A stretch of 64,000 bases of DNA from Mycteria americana (GCF_035582795.1 NC_134370.1:31669501-31733500); one strand, 5' to 3'. Shown: positions 1 to 14,142, numbered from the stretch's first letter. Notes: a model not told the origin generated them from the sequence alone. Made by a program: numbers and translations.

Positions 1-1585
1 CTGGCTCTGCTCCTTTTAAAATATTGTTTCTATATTCTTCATCCCCTTCTTTTACCATCTGTGGAATTAAAGATAGAACCAAAGTATTCCCCACTATAAT
101 TCTGACTCTTCCATGATGTTCTAGATGAACAGAATTGTATTTTACGTATACGGAAGGAGCCTAGTCAGACGAAACCATGTGGTTAAGCGCCAGCTTTGGT
201 GGCTGGAGCCCAGCAGGGGGCAGTCAGTGCACGTGCTGCTCTTAGTCCTTGCCCTCCGAGGGAAAAGGCCTGTTGAAGGTCATCACCTTGAAACAGTGTA
301 ATAAGTTCCATGTTTTCCTAATCGGATGTAGGGAAGAGACTTGTCTAGCTAGATTTCCTTCAAATTTATCCTTAATGTACACAGATTTATTTTTTTTTTT
401 TAATGAATTTGAATTTTGCTGTTAATCCCCTGTCATCAAATATCTCACGGTATGTCATGGGTATTAAAATTATGAATTTTCTTACCAATTCAGAATTAAT
501 GTAATGTTAACAAAATGAGGGTGGGGGTTGTACTTAGGGGGAGATTGTCAACACCCTAGCTTCTTGGATTTTTTTCTCTTGTTTCAAAATGAAGTTTTCC
601 ATTATTGTTTAGTTCATTACCTAACCATATTCAGTAGTGGTCCGTGTCTCCTAATGAAGATTATAAAAAAAGGAAAAGTAGTGGAAAATGAACTCAAATC
701 AGAAGGAACATAAAGTGTGACACTTTCATTGCTTTAAATGATAAACTAAGTTCCAGTGGTAGTCAGCTGTCCAGAGCAGTACTGTGCCTGTGATGGTGTT
801 ACACTGCTGGGAGATAAAGATCAGCCATTTCTTCTGGCTGCTGTTGTCACCGTTCTGGAGACAGCTGATGCCAAAAAGAAGTGGCATTTTGCTTCCCTGA
901 GAGTGCGCTAAAGATTTGCTTCCCCTCTTTAGTGCTAGTCTGGAAGCATACATACAGAAGTACTCAGAGTACTTTACCTTTTGTTGGGTGCCAAGTTTGA
1001 CAAATGGAAATGCAAAAGATTGCCTCTTTTTTTCCTGACGTGCTTTGGTTCAGACTTGCTTTTAATACCCACCCCATTTGTTCAAGCAGCACCATGCTCC
1101 CTGACACATGGTGCCTGTATTGCACCTTCTAGAAGAGCACTTTAGCTTTGTTGGAGCTCTTTTACCCAGTTAAGTCAGCATAAGTGTATCAGTCATTCTC
1201 AGTAGCTACGTGTGGTCACCGTGTCAGGAACATTTATCAGCTAAGGTTGGAAAGTCATTTGAAGGGAAGAGATTGGATTCTTGGTAAGGTGGAAGTTTGA
1301 CTTGAAAAGAGAGAAAGATTTTCTTAAAACTTGACAGGATTAAATATTTGCCTTCAGTATTGCATGCATTACTCTTTGTAGTATGTGTGGTAGAGGAGAT
1401 TATATATTACCAAGCTGTGTGCTTTTTCTTAACTGTTTTGTTTTGAAGGGCTTTTGGTTCATTATTCCATTTTTATTAATCAAATGTATAGTGTAAACAC
1501 ATTATGCCTCAATCATATCATAAACACTGCCTCAATGTAAACACAGAGAACTGAAGGTTTTAATACCTTTTTAACTCCTTTATAG
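1..1585 (+). other. TIMM23: TIMM23 upstream intron, no exon seen
   Basis: This stretch precedes the first recognisable TIMM23 exon. I looked for the preceding exon, which encodes the conserved segment before the second transmembrane helix, and did not find it, so it should lie left of the window. The sequence is AT-rich without long ORFs or recognisable repeats. The last bases form a polypyrimidine tract ending in TAG, the acceptor of the next exon. Confidence 0.6.
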
Positions 1586-1644
1586 AATTCTAAATATGGT
1601 GACAAGGCAAGGAGCATTATGGGCTAACACTCTGGGATCTCTGG
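1586..1644 (+). CDS. TIMM23: TIMM23 internal coding exon (second transmembrane helix region)
   Basis: Mitochondrial import inner membrane translocase subunit Tim23, the channel-forming core of the TIM23 complex that moves presequence proteins into the matrix or inner membrane. The exon is flanked by a TTTATAG acceptor and a GTAAGT donor. It is 59 nt: one base finishes a codon, then 19 codons read ILNMVTRQGALWANTLGSL, and one base is left over. This matches vertebrate Tim23 around residues 115-134. The reading phase joins cleanly to the next exon. The N-terminal intermembrane-space receptor domain and first helix are outside the window, so the gene is 5' partial here because of the window edge, not because of damage. 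Confidence 0.93.
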
Positions 1645-4274
1645 GTAAGTAAACTCATTATTTTGTAAGAAAAACAGTTTAAAGGTGTAACTGTTTGATG
1701 GGAAAGTGTATTCTCTAAATTTTCATTATGAAATCCATCAGGAAGAACTGCAGGTTTTTTTCTTTGGAACATGAGAGCATTTCAGTAGACAATGAAAAGG
1801 AAATTAAAGGCTAAAATAGGATTTGAAGCATAAGTAGCCAAAAGCCTGTATTTAAACCCCAAAATTTTTAGTATATTACAAACAAGAACTCTATCTATGT
1901 AATGACAGGAATAACTGAAAATTGTAGGTAATGCTTACTTGTTAATAAGTTCCAGTTAATTCACAATCTATAATTGAATACTTTTGAAATAACTTTAATA
2001 AGCTAAGAAGAGACTCAGTGGTTATGTGAGCAACTGCCTGATGTCTGTTTCCAGTTAAAGAGCCAACAAAATGTTTATGTGTAGAATAAATGTGATAGTG
2101 ACTACCAACATTTATCCTTTTCTGATGGTAGCTTAGCTAGAAAAATCACACATGATACTGCCTACTTTAAATGTAAATGTTGCTTATAACTAATACAGGT
2201 TAGAAAAAAGATAGAAGAAAATGATCAAAAGCCTGATGTGTGAGAGAGAAAATTCTGTGAACTGAGGTTGGAGGGGGGACACACACATGATGGGAAATAA
2301 AAATCACATCAGTTACCTCAGAAAAACAACTTCAGATGATTTCATAAAAGTCAGTGGAATAACTAATGCCCTAGATAATACAAGCTCTTTGGCTTCTCCC
2401 CCCCCCGTCTTAAGAGCAAAGGGTGCTCAGTTACTTTGAAAGGGGAAATCCAAAACCGATGAAATTATTTTGAAGAAGATTAATGATGGAACTCATTGCC
2501 CCACAAAGTGGTAATAGAAGATAAATTAGCAATATTTAAAATGGAGATTACATCATGTTATAACCCAGTCTACATATATATGAATTTTGAAAAATGCATC
2601 AAAGCATAGACTAAGTTGCATTTATTACATTTTGTTTCAGTCTTATTTCTAAAGAGTAGATTAGCTTGCCATTTAACTCGGACATCAGCTTTTGAGGCAT
2701 AATATAGAGGCTATGGTTAGAGATAGGATTCTAAACTACAGTGAGAATGGCACTTTCCATGAGACGCATATTGCCTACTGAGTTTTATGGTGGGGTGTTT
2801 TTTGGTTTTGTTTTGTTTTGTTTTTTTCTTATTTTCTATGGCAAATCTAATCAAAACGTGTCTGAAAACCGAGATGCAGGCACACCGCAGTTCAAGGTTC
2901 CAGGTTAAGTGACACATTAACAGGTTTTTTCAGCTGTGTTTGAAGAAAGGTTGCTCAAGAAAATGTTTGTGCATTCCAGTAACAAATTGTTATTTTTCTT
3001 ATAAAATATGGCCTCCCAAGTCACAGGATTAAGCAGAACTTGATATTTTGGGATTTGGTATAGCTCTGCTTTATCCTAGCTACCAGAGAAGCTCCTTTCA
3101 AGGAGCTGAAGTATTTTTGCATCTTATTTCACTTGTGCAGCATTTCTGTACCTCAAAGATTCCTTTTGTCACTACTGACAATTTTTGTCATTCTGTTCCT
3201 GAACAGAGGTAGCAACATCTGTGTTAAACTATTTTTAAAAACGTTGTTGAATTCAGCTCTTCCTTCTCCTCATTGTTAATAGTACATGCTACTAAGACAA
3301 GGTAAAATGCCGTTGCCTATGCTGAATGGAGAAAGATGCTACTGTTCAACTCATTGACATTAATATGGTTGCTTATGAGGGATTTACATGCTTTTTAGCA
3401 GAAGTAAATATTTCAAATCTTTGGAGGACAAGGGATGAATTCAAGTGTCATGGTGTCTTTATCACTTTAAAATGATGACATACTCTACTGTTCTTTGTCA
3501 GCATGAAATATGATTATGTCATGAGGGGTGAGGATGGGGGTGCCTTCTCCCTTCATCAAAATGCATAGATTATATATGCATCCATACTAAAAGCCCATGC
3601 ATCTCTCTTTCTAATCCTTTTCCAGGACAGTCCCCAAAGTTCTCCCCCAAGCAAAAGGCCCTTCGGGAACAAAGTTTTCATATTCAGGAAGAGGTGAAGC
3701 AGCTGTAAATGTCAAATCCCAAGCAATCTAATAGTCATTGATAAGGGAAACATAGCTCATTGTACTCCAGCCCTTGATAACATGATCTCAATGCTGCATT
3801 TAACGTGCATTTCATCTCAGTCACACGTGGGCAATAATTTTCTCTGCTACCTAGAAAGTGTTGTTGAGTTTAGTTTCATGCCATCCACAGAAGACAGTAT
3901 AAAGCCTGCCAGTACAAAGGTAAACCCTCAAAGTCTTTTAAACAAATTTGAACTAGCAAAATGGGCTTAAACTTAAGTCAGTGCTTTATATCACATATTT
4001 ATCATGTCTTGAGGCAGTACTAGATGTCATGAAGAATGCTACTTTATAACCAAACTATAGCTAGAGAAAGAAGAATTATCCATAAAATAGAAATAGGTCT
4101 GGAAAAAACCACCAAAGACAGGATTTGGCAGAGGATTCCCCCCCCTTTATTAAACAGAAAATCTGTGCTTCAGAAGCATAGTCTAAGTAGCTACACTGAG
4201 CCTGGATTCCAAGCCTTGTGTCTCAGAGAATGGGAGTTCTAACTTGAATTTTTTAATACGTTTTTCTTTCCCAG
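1645..4274 (+). other. TIMM23: TIMM23 intron (2.6 kb)
   Basis: The intron runs from GTAAGT to TTCTTTCCCAG. It holds only AT-rich sequence with short homopolymers (C-run near 2400, T-rich near 2800). Small ORFs inside have no recognisable similarity and no splice logic. Confidence 0.8.
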
Positions 4275-4385
4275 CTCTGCTTTACAGTGCGTTTGGAGTC
4301 ATCATTGAAAAAACACGAGGTGCAGAAGATGACCTGAACACCATAGCTGCTGGAACCTTGACAGGAATGCTGTACAAAAGCACTG
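4275..4385 (+). CDS. TIMM23: TIMM23 internal coding exon (third transmembrane region)
   Basis: The exon is 111 nt: two bases complete an Ala codon, followed by 36 codons and one trailing base. It encodes LLYSAFGVIIEKTRGAEDD and then a segment ending GMLYKSTG. These are highly conserved vertebrate Tim23 segments: the end of one hydrophobic helix, a charged matrix loop (EKTRGAEDD) and a small-residue helix with a GTLTG (GxxxG-type) packing motif. The acceptor is strong (TTTCTTTCCCAG). The donor is GTAGAG, weaker than consensus but with the correct phase. No substitution looks damaging. Confidence 0.95.
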
Positions 4386-7300
4386 GTAGAGTAGCAAAAT
4401 GTTTCTAGTTTTCCTCTTCTTGTGCTTTATCCTAGTTCATAGGATTCTCATTACTTTTACTAAATACTGTCCTGATCTGCAAATCGGCAGTGTAAAAATG
4501 GTACACTAGGAACACAGAACTAGAATGTAGGTTTTTTGCAGCTCCAGGTACTAACACATGAATCACTTCAATAATTTTCATCTTGATGCAGTCAAGCTGT
4601 GTTCTGAGTAATCCTCCCCCTGCCTGCCCCCTTTCACTTTGGAAGGTAGTTCCCATTTGCCTGCATCCACTCATGGACTTGAGAAACTATTGGGTTTATT
4701 TCTGCTATACCTGAAAAACATGGCTAAGAATGAGCTGGGTATGTATTTTATACAATCTAACTATAAATCTGAGTAAACATTTGAGTATTTATTCAGTGTA
4801 TAACAGACATAATTTGGCTCTTGTGATTATTGTTAGTCCTGTGCAAGTTGGAAAAAATCCATTTTAATTCAGCTGGAATTTTTTTTTTTAAATGCAAGTT
4901 TTCCTTAAGTAGTCTTAGCTGTGTGAAAAACAATGCGTGGGTTAGGGGATATTGAACTAATAGGTCTCAGTTAGCTGCTAGATGCAATGCAGTTAAGTGT
5001 CTTTTTTCAGCCAATTGAAATGATTTTCTTAATGCCAAAAAGGAAAAAGCTTAAATTGATGCTGTCTATTTCTGAGGTTAAGCAACAATAACTAGAAATA
5101 TTAAAATGAAATTAGCTTCTCTAAGCATAAATGAAACAGTGGTATTCATCCAGTACAATCCTAAATAGAGTGCAAGGCAAAATTACTTTCCAATTAAGGG
5201 TTAATAAAAAATTCACTCTCAAGAAAGTGAAAATCAGGAATTCACATTTAACATGGATCCTTTTTTTTTTTCCTTAAGACAAAAGATCTTGGTAAACCAG
5301 TTTTACAAATTCATGTCATTAAAGTATGCAGAAAGAAACTAATATACTTATAAAGTTATTGCTTAGTTGTTTGTGAAACTGTTGTGGTAGGACTCTAGTC
5401 TTTGCATAGTGGTCAAAACCAACAGACAATGTTATTTGAGAACAGCATAGATTTAAGGTTAGTTTGCTGATGCATACTGAATTGTTTGCAGAAGAAAGGG
5501 TCTGAGCTTCATCAGCAAAACGCCTGTTAACACATATTCCAAGCTCAACAATTGGAGGGATCATCTTTTTTAGAGGACTACTGGGTACCACAGATTGACA
5601 TTGACAGATTGACACAGGAAAAAAAAATAAGCTTTAAGTACTTCGGTAAAGGTTTGGCTATATGATTCACCTGTATTTTACTGAGGATATAATTCTAGAA
5701 TTAACCTATGTACTTTTGCATATCTAACTGAGCCTCAGCATCTTAGAAGTGTTCCTGAAGGCCAGCGTTATATATGGGGCAAAACAGTTTGAGAAGTCTT
5801 ATTTTCCTGTTGGCCTACACTAATTGAAACCAGAAATAATTGGCTTGAGCAGCCTTCATAAATACTAGCTTGTGCACTTAACCTTGCAAGAGCACATAGC
5901 TCTCTTGTAATCAACTATTTATTTGGGATTTCATTAGTAATATGCCAGATTGCCAACAACAGCTGTATAGGGTAGCAGTACAGAAGTCTAACATTTTCTG
6001 TAGGAAGTTATCATTAAGGAGAACTGCCATCTTACACTCCAGCAGAAGCTCCCCCTTACCTTTCCAAAGTATACAGCTGGCATTATGTGTAATCTCTCTT
6101 TTTGGCACAGTGCAACCATGGATAACTACTCCAGTCACATGCACAGTCATCTGACACTACAAAAAATTTTCTTCCCAGAGCACCGTGGGACTTCTGTTTT
6201 GTAATATAAGATCTACTGAGCTGACAGTAACACTGACAAGGGTGAATGTAGTGAATAAATCTGTATTCATTACAGTATGGTATTTCAAGTATGTGTTATG
6301 CATAAGACTGTAGTGCACAGAAACTCAAAAGAAATAACATTTTTTACCATATACAGGAAATTTGAGTGGCACAGTAGACCTTAGATGTCAAGGATTAGTT
6401 CTGGAAGTGAAAAAGATTATATTCACATCTGTTTGAAGAATTTAATTACAATCTTATTTTCCTTTTTTTCTTTCATGCTCTATCCCTCTTGCTGCTTCTC
6501 CCATGCTTCCTCTCCTGTCACCTTATGCCAGAATGCCCTTCCTAATTCTGTATGGTAAAGCTTCCCTCTAAGTTATGCCTTTACCCAGCATCAATATATA
6601 TTTACCTAAAAAAAATCTTGAATATTTAAACCATATGCAAATGATCAGTTCACATCTGTGACGATATATCAAGATTGTAATCGTCTCCTGTGTTACATGG
6701 AATGCCATGTTGTGTTGGCATTAAAAAAGGAAAATTTGAAAGCTGTCAGGGACATTTCTGTTATAAATCCCCATATTTTAATGTCGGCTGGAAACTCCCA
6801 CAAACATGCCATTTCAAATCAAGGCTGTTCGGTAATTCACAAAGGGTGGATACGGAGTTGGAGGCAGTGCTGTTCAAACACTCCGATTTCCCACTTCCAT
6901 CATTTCTGTTTTGTAAAGAGATCAGGAATGTGTTTAAGAAGAAACTATAAAGTATGGTGGGTTTTTTATTATGACTTTCTGGTTCATGTTTAAACATAGC
7001 ACTGATGGAGGAGTCACATCAGCAACCCTGCTGCGCTGAAAAATACTCTTGGTTACACTACAAAGCCTCATCTGAATTTCTGAAACAAATGATTAAGCCT
7101 TTGCTGAGGGGGATGAGTAGACAGGAAAAAAAATAGTGGGAAGACTTTTTGAAGGTGAGATTTGTTGCCCCAAACTGGTCCCAGTTTTCACAATTTGTCC
7201 TTGTAGAGGTGTTAATCATTACCAAAATGCCAGCAGTCAAACAAAAACGGCTTTCCAAAATACCAATGTTCTAAAGCAGTTTTGTTGCAAGGCTACTTAA

Positions 7301-10300
7301 CAGACAGCTTGTGTGAGAGAAGATTAAAAAGTCTGCAAGTGAGGACTGCGGAAATTCAGCCCTCCTCTATTCACTGGAAGTGGCGTTAGTCACTGAAAGT
7401 TCCCCATTGCAAGTGACTAAAGCAGTTAAGTCCCCAGGACCTCTAATGGTCCTCCTTGGAGCGAATCAGATAATGTTAACTTGACATTATAAACCAACTG
7501 TTAGCTGGAATCCGTCTCAGCGTAGTGTATGGCTTAGGTTAACAGATGTTGAATTGAGTTTGAAAGTAAAATTAATTTGAGGAACTTTGAAACAGCACAC
7601 TAGTTGATCCCTTTGACCAAAGTGTCTCTAGTTTTCACGTTTGTTTGAAATGAAATTTAATACTAAGATTACTTACTAGATTTTAGCCCAAGTGTACCAA
7701 TGTGAATACACTATTAACTTGTTACACTGGTCTTGCAACTTCATGGAAGCTGCATTTTGAGCTCACAACTTAAACTGAATGTTCTGGGTAGAAGTTGAGT
7801 GACGAATGAAAGAAAACCCTTTGTGATCCTTTGCCAGGGGCATATGTAGTAGAAATGTTGTTGCAACTTAGTGAATCCTGTTTGAGTTTTGTTAAAAAGG
7901 AGTCTGCTATCCTAAGTCCATGAGGATGGCTTTTCCATTTAATAAGATACTATTCTCTATTCTTCAGCTTCAAGCAAAGGCAGAAATTAAGATCTGTTAT
8001 GCCAAGTTTTTTTCTGATAAATGTTACTAAGCACAAACACTAATATCTTAAAACAAACAAATATTTAGCCCTGTTGCATGCATCTTCAACCTCTTTTCTA
8101 AATTAAGGCTCTTTGTTTTGTTTTCTCATAATTGTGTTAGTCTCTGAAAGTAGCAAAAATCAAAAAGATGATTGTCACTGTGCACTAAGTCACTATTATT
8201 CCCTCCCACCATGAAAATGCACGTGGTTCCAGTTATCGTGTCACAAAGGTACAGCTGGCTGAGGATCTTACACTCCTCCTCAAGCATGCAGGATTAATCA
8301 CTCAGGAAAAAGATACTGAGCTAGGTGGGACTTTGGTCTGACCCAGTGTGACAGCCATTAATTTCTCATTGAAATTCCTGACAGAGACTTCAGTAAGCAA
8401 AAAAGTTAAATAACTACGTCTTATCTGAGGCTTACACGGGTTGTAGATGTTCTTTTTCCTAGATAACTTTTTTTTCCCCTCTTGAGGTTAGGGAAAACAG
8501 GAACAAAAATAAAGTAATGCTTTGGACAAGCTAAATTATTTTGTTTACTGTACTTCTGTGCAGTAGGAACCTGATACTAGATAGAGCGTCTCATGCCTTT
8601 TGCACAATAGATGTTACCTAATTTGTATAAAATAGTGTGCATCTGAAGAGAAGGGAATTGCATTCTAGCAATAGCTGAAGGGAGTAGGTGTCATTTTAAG
8701 ACCTCAGAACACAACCCTGAAAAGTCAATACATTATGAATTAATTAAGAAGGGCTAAATGTTCTATTGCTAGCAGTAAAGTCTGGCCAGAGCCAGTGACA
8801 TTCAGTTCAAAACAATCAGTTTTGTGACATTCAGTGGATAGGAGTTCACGGCAGTTGTGTTAGCTAACTATTTATTGAGCTATAAAAGTCTCTTCCCTGT
8901 GGGCTCAATCTGTGGTTTACTTTGGGCCAGACAGGTTTTTTTTTTCTTGTTTCTGTTTGGTGGGGAGGGGGAAAGAGGAGCTTTTTGCAGACTGCTGCAG
9001 GTGTGGCCCGGGGATATCTTAATTTTCTGCATTATTTGGAGAAAAGCAAGTAAGGGATTTGCTTCTGAACTTTGAAGTTCAGAGCTGTCAGCCATTTTAG
9101 AAATTAAGAACCTCTGTTAAAACCTGCTTTTAACATAACAGGTCTATAGGACTATTAATCAAATGGTATTTAGTGAAAGGATTTTGTTTCGGGTCTGAAA
9201 TAAGAAAGAGATAAGAGCAAACTAAAGCAGGCGCTACAGGTAATAGCTTGTTGGGGCTTTCTTTGCTACTTGAGGGCTAATGTCTAAGAATACGCATGGC
9301 CACTGAAAGCAGTGCTGCCTTCTGCCCAGCTCTGCTAAGCAGAAGCAGTGAACTGAGTTCTCAGTGCTTGCAGGGATTTGCAGGGTTCTTGTTGCCATTT
9401 ACAGTAGCTTAAGTAGTCTCCTGTCAGTCAGGTGCTGCTGCTTTCACTCAGTGAGAAAACAGGGAATTTTAATAATGTTTGCCAAGTAATTTCAACAGCT
9501 TTACTACTTCTAAACTTGTAAATTAAATTGTAAATCCTTACTGTTTTTCTAATTTAGCCGTCACACCACAGTTACTACAGGAATTTTCCCTGTTTCAAGC
9601 TTTGTTATTTCTGTATTTTAACCACAATACTGTCTTAGCTTAGTATGAAAGTGGAACATGCTTTTCTGTAATCTATCTTGCTTCCAAAAAGAAGTTTATC
9701 AGTTTCCTCAGTAATTTCTGTACCCACAGACTTTGCCCCCGCTTACAAGATTTCATAAAATGACCCCTGTGGAGCATCAGGAGGAAACTGTTTGAATTTT
9801 CTATTGACATAGGACCACCCACAGATGTTCAAACAAATGTCTGCCTGATGGTTCAGAGGGTCTGGTTAGCTACCACTGTGCTTGAATTAGAGCAAAACTG
9901 AGGTTGACTTGTACATTTGAAGAGTCAGGCCCTTTAAACCATTTAAAAATATTTTTGTTCCTGGAAGCCCTAAAGGAAGAGAAACTGTTTGCATTCTGAA
10001 TATCTGGGAGAGAGAGATTGGAAGACAGAAAACTAATTACAACTTACTATTACACTTCTTTTGTTTGGCATAAATATGTGGGTCTGGGTTTTCAGTTAAG
10101 GTATTTCTAATGTTTGCTCTTGGATGGTTCTTGCTTTAAACATCCCAGGAAGTATGCCAGGATAGTGAAGTAACACATTCTGAAATAGAGACAGTAAGGT
10201 CCTAAATGGAAGATTTTGCCCTTATGTTATGCAATATAGATAATGGTTTTACCTACTATACAAGTCAAATTCAATGTTAGGAGCGGATCATGCTATGGAG

Positions 10301-13300
10301 AAATGCAAAGCTGCGCTATTAGAATGCTGTGTGTCATTGCATATTGTACTCTGAAACCTATTTTAAATGCATAGAAGAGGAACAATACTCTATGCTGAAA
10401 GGGTGCAGCAGCTAAAGCCAAATAGAGAACTAAATTCTCATTTAGAGAGCATCAGATGTATCTTTGGAAACCCATAGCAGCTTCTCAGCTATTGTGCAAG
10501 TTGCCCAATCTCAAAATACCTGCTTTCAGAAATGTCTGTCAGCTGGAACTTTAAGTTATCTTACTCAGACATGCAAGATTAGAGGCTTACGACCATGTTT
10601 GTAGCAGGGTTTGTCAAAGCAGACTTGGTATCAGAGGCTTGCAGAGAGTGATTGCAGAGGAGGGGTGGGAACATGTTCTATCATGCAAACACAGCTGAGA
10701 TGGGAGTGGAGAATTTTATTTTTTTTTAACAAGGTAATCTTCTCAGAGAGCTTAACATTTCCTGCCCAGCAACGGGGCTGCATTCTACAGTGCATTACTG
10801 TTTGATGTCTGCCACGGACCTGGAGGTATTTACTCAAATGTAAATCTAACCAGTTAGCGAAAGGAAGGTTTTTTCTCTCCCTTTCTTTGTAATTTCTGCA
10901 GATAGTTCAGAAACCAGATGCAACTGCTACAAAATAAATTACTGGTAAAATTTTGTAGCGGAGGTGTAGGGAACCTGGTAAGAAACATTTCTTGTATGTT
11001 TTCTTCTTGGATTTTTTCTAATTCATTAATGCACCTATACCAACTGCACAAGTTTAGTTCATGTTCATGAAACAGACTTCCACTGAGACATCTTCTTCCG
11101 CAAAGTCCCTAAGTTGTCTGCAAGACCTACAGACTGCTTTAGGCCCAGTGGTTGACCCTTTGGAAGTGGATTCAGAGCTGCCATCCTCGCCTGGCTGACC
11201 TCAGCACATGAAAATACTAATAACATTTTTTTGTGTTAGGTCTTAGTGTTAGTATGTCTTAGCAGCACTGTGTCCAAGTCTGCATGGATGCTAGAAAGCA
11301 GCTCAGCTATCCAAATTAAAGAAGATACCTTTCTTGTACAATCCTAACTTCCCAGAATCTGGAGCCAGGCTTGATCAGCCTTCCACCTACCTTTCTTCCA
11401 TAGGAAGAATAGGATTTTAAGGGGAAAGGAGAGGAATTGAACCTGGGGGCTGAGGGAAGAATCTACAGGAATAGTCATAGCTCTGTACTGCGTTGGGTTC
11501 TATGAGGATGTTCCACGTTTTGTGCATTTCCCCATACACCAGAACAGTTAGGAGCCCTCTCCGGGGGTTTCTTCTGTGAGCAATTGCTTCCTAATATAAA
11601 CAGCAGAAAATCAAGCTCTGTAATGTTGTATTCGTTTTTCCCAAAAGTAACGAGGAGTTAGTGTTTTTACAGATTATCTCAAATATTTGTTTTTCATAAA
11701 GTGTCCTTTAAATTTCACCTGTGGCTTTTTGCCAGAAGCTGCTTGCACATGGTTAGTTCTGTGTACCCAGCTGCAACCCCTTCATGTGAAAAGCTTTTTG
11801 TGCAACAAATTCAGGATGAATTATCAAAAGCAGAAGTCTACATTTGTGTTCCTAAATCCTGATTTAGGCATGTAGGTGCATAAACAGTATGGCTTTCCTT
11901 AGAGCTGTTGAGTTCTCAACAGTTAGGGCAGTGAACTCAGTTAGGCTTATATCCCAGAAAATTCTGGAATCGTCACAGCTAGTCTGGCAATGAAATTTCT
12001 AGAAACTATGGCTAGATATGACCTCTAGTACCAAGTCCAACTTCTGCAGCTTCTTGGTTTCATTACATGCCTAGGCAATGTGAGTAGGTTTAACAACTCC
12101 AGTGAAATCCATTTAATCTTGCAGCACAGGTAATGCAGTCTCAGTCTAGCTGATGCCAACAGCTTCTTGCCCCACTACAAGCCTAAATGCAATTCTGTGA
12201 GACAACTTTATGACCCATAATGGGAAAAAAAAACCCGTCACTGATAACTGAGATGCGTTTCTTTTCAAGTTTGAGAAACCTGAATTCCACTGTCAGTTTT
12301 ACCAATAAAGCAGGCAGGTTTTATCTAGCTGTAAGCAGAAACTGGCCTTGTTCTATATCCTGAACACATTATCTAACTTGCTTCGGCTGGGATTGATAAA
12401 CATTGCAGAATCAAATTCAGTGAAGTTTTCTTAGTATTGAGGGTCATACACTCAGGTGTTCCTGTGCATTTGTAGTGCATTCTGGGAGCTTTGCCAAGGC
12501 ACTTCCTATTACTGAGGAATAGAAACATTCTGCTATTTAGTAAACCAACGGAAGTCTCTACTTCTTTCTGCCCCTGTACACCACAACCCTCATGTGGGTG
12601 GAATGGAGCTGTGATGCCGTCTGACTCCTAGCTCCAACCAGGTGTGCTGGCTGCTGGTATTAGCAAAACTTGCCCTGTATTTTTACTTTCACAACTTGGA
12701 GAAGCTTCAAGTCTTGATTGAACAGTAAAAATAGTTTTAAAAAAGATTATTTTTTTTAATCATCTGTGTGACTCAATTTTTGCCATTGCAAGATTATAAT
12801 TTTGCAGATTAATAATAGTAAGAATAAAGGAAGTTGTTCAATGTATGCCCTAGTAAATTCTTGTCAGTTGATCCCTTTCATCTACTTTTTGATTCTTTTC
12901 AAAAGGCTTTAAAATTCCAAAGACACAAAAGCTGTGCTAAGTTCTGTGGGATGGCCCTCATGAATCTCTGGCACCCAAGGTCACGTCCGCATCAGCTGCT
13001 GTTGTGTTTAGTTATTTCCCTCCTGCCCTTTCTCCTCCCCCCCAAACCTAGTCACTCAAACTGCTGAACACTATTATTATTTCTCATCTGAAATCCTAAA
13101 TGGAGGTGTTCTTAAAGCAGGAAGAGATAATCTCTGTCTGTAAACACCTGTGTTGAGGACAGATGGAATAGATAAAGTAGGACTTGGGAAAAGCCAGCTT
13201 GACTTTGAGTGTTCTGTAGTGGTTCACTCAGACAGTAGTGCTAACATAGTTTGAGAGGAGGTCATACCAGCAGAATTAGTGTCAGGATCAGGAATGACCT

Positions 13301-13490
13301 TCAGCCTGGCAGCAGGTTTGAGGGGAGGGTAGAATTAGCACTGGTACACTTTCTGGAAAGTTATTCAAAAAAGAAAAACTGTGTTTCATTAAGATGCCTC
13401 TGGATTTGAACAGCTTCTTGGAAGTTGCTGTAGCTCACCATTTCCTCAGATGTAACTTTAATGGGTTTTAATCTGTTTCTCTTTTTTCAG
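4386..13490 (+). other. TIMM23: TIMM23 last intron (9.1 kb)
   Basis: A long AT-rich intron between the GTAGAG donor and the TTTTTTCAG acceptor. Apart from a probable ancient CR1/L3-type fragment near 8.3 kb I recognise nothing in it. Short ORFs (for example 6658-6993 on + and 5319-5615 on -) lack similarity and splice context and are treated as chance. Confidence 0.75.
8290..8372 (+). repeat. Ancient CR1/L3-type LINE fragment (probable)
   Basis: The segment containing GATACTGAGCTAGG, then GGACTTTGGTCTGACCCAG and a TGTGACAG end resembles the 3' region of old amniote CR1/L3 elements, where a 'tagatggacctttggtctgacccagta' type sequence is characteristic. It is short and diverged and the boundaries are approximate. 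Basis: pattern memory of the family, not a search. Confidence 0.5.
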
Positions 13491-13606
13491 GTGGAGTGCG
13501 TGGGATAGCACGAGGTGGTATTGTAGGTCTGACGCTTACTGGCCTTTACGCTCTCTATAACAACTGGGAGCACATGAAGGGCTCCATAGCCCGGCAGTCC
13601 CTCTGA
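13491..13606 (+). CDS. TIMM23: TIMM23 last coding exon with stop
   Basis: The acceptor CTCTTTTTTCAG is followed by 116 nt: two bases completing Gly, 37 sense codons and TGA. It encodes GVRGIARGGIVGLTLTGLY, then ALYNNWEHMKGS, ending RQSL. This is the fourth transmembrane segment and the short C-terminus of Tim23, including the glycine-rich face that packs in the membrane. Together the three exons give about 94 codons, the C-terminal 45 percent of a roughly 209-residue protein. The gene is convergent with NCOA4, whose 3' end lies about 5 kb downstream. Confidence 0.96.
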
Positions 13607-13975
13607 GCAGGGCAGCCAGCGCTGGACGGAGGACACGCTTGCATAGTCACCGATCAAATCAGTTGCAAGATCTGTCTGGTGCCCCTTCCTATTTTATTTA
13701 CAATTAGTGTGAAACCGAAGGAAGCTATGCTGGGAGAAACCTCTTGACACCGTGTAGCTGGACTGGCCCTTTCCTTCCCACCAGCCAGTTGCTGGAGAGG
13801 CAGCAATATTTGTTGGACCTGCAAGTGAGCAGAGTGGCCACCAAGATAGAGTCTCCCTGACACGCTCACGAGCTAGCCCTGGGCCAGAGCTACGAGGCAT
13901 GCGCAAGTCCCATAGCTGCACCTGCTGCACTACCAGGTTTGTTCGGTTGCGTGTACCACAACGATAGCGCTGCAT

Positions 13976-13981
13976 AATAAA
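13976..13981 (+). terminator. Candidate TIMM23 poly(A) signal (proximal)
   Basis: Canonical AATAAA about 370 nt after the TIMM23 stop, followed by a GT-rich stretch (GTCCGTGTCC) that could serve as the downstream element. Confidence 0.55.
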
Positions 13982-14142
13982 GTCCGTGTCCATAGAGCTA
14001 TTCACTGCAGTCTTTCAGCGTGCATCACCCAGCCAGCGCCCGGGCAGCTGGAGCCAGCGGGAGCCTTAAGTAGCAATTGGCACAGGGCAAGGCTTGTTAT
14101 TCTGGCCGCGCAGGGTAAGCTGTAAAAAGGGACATCATAATT

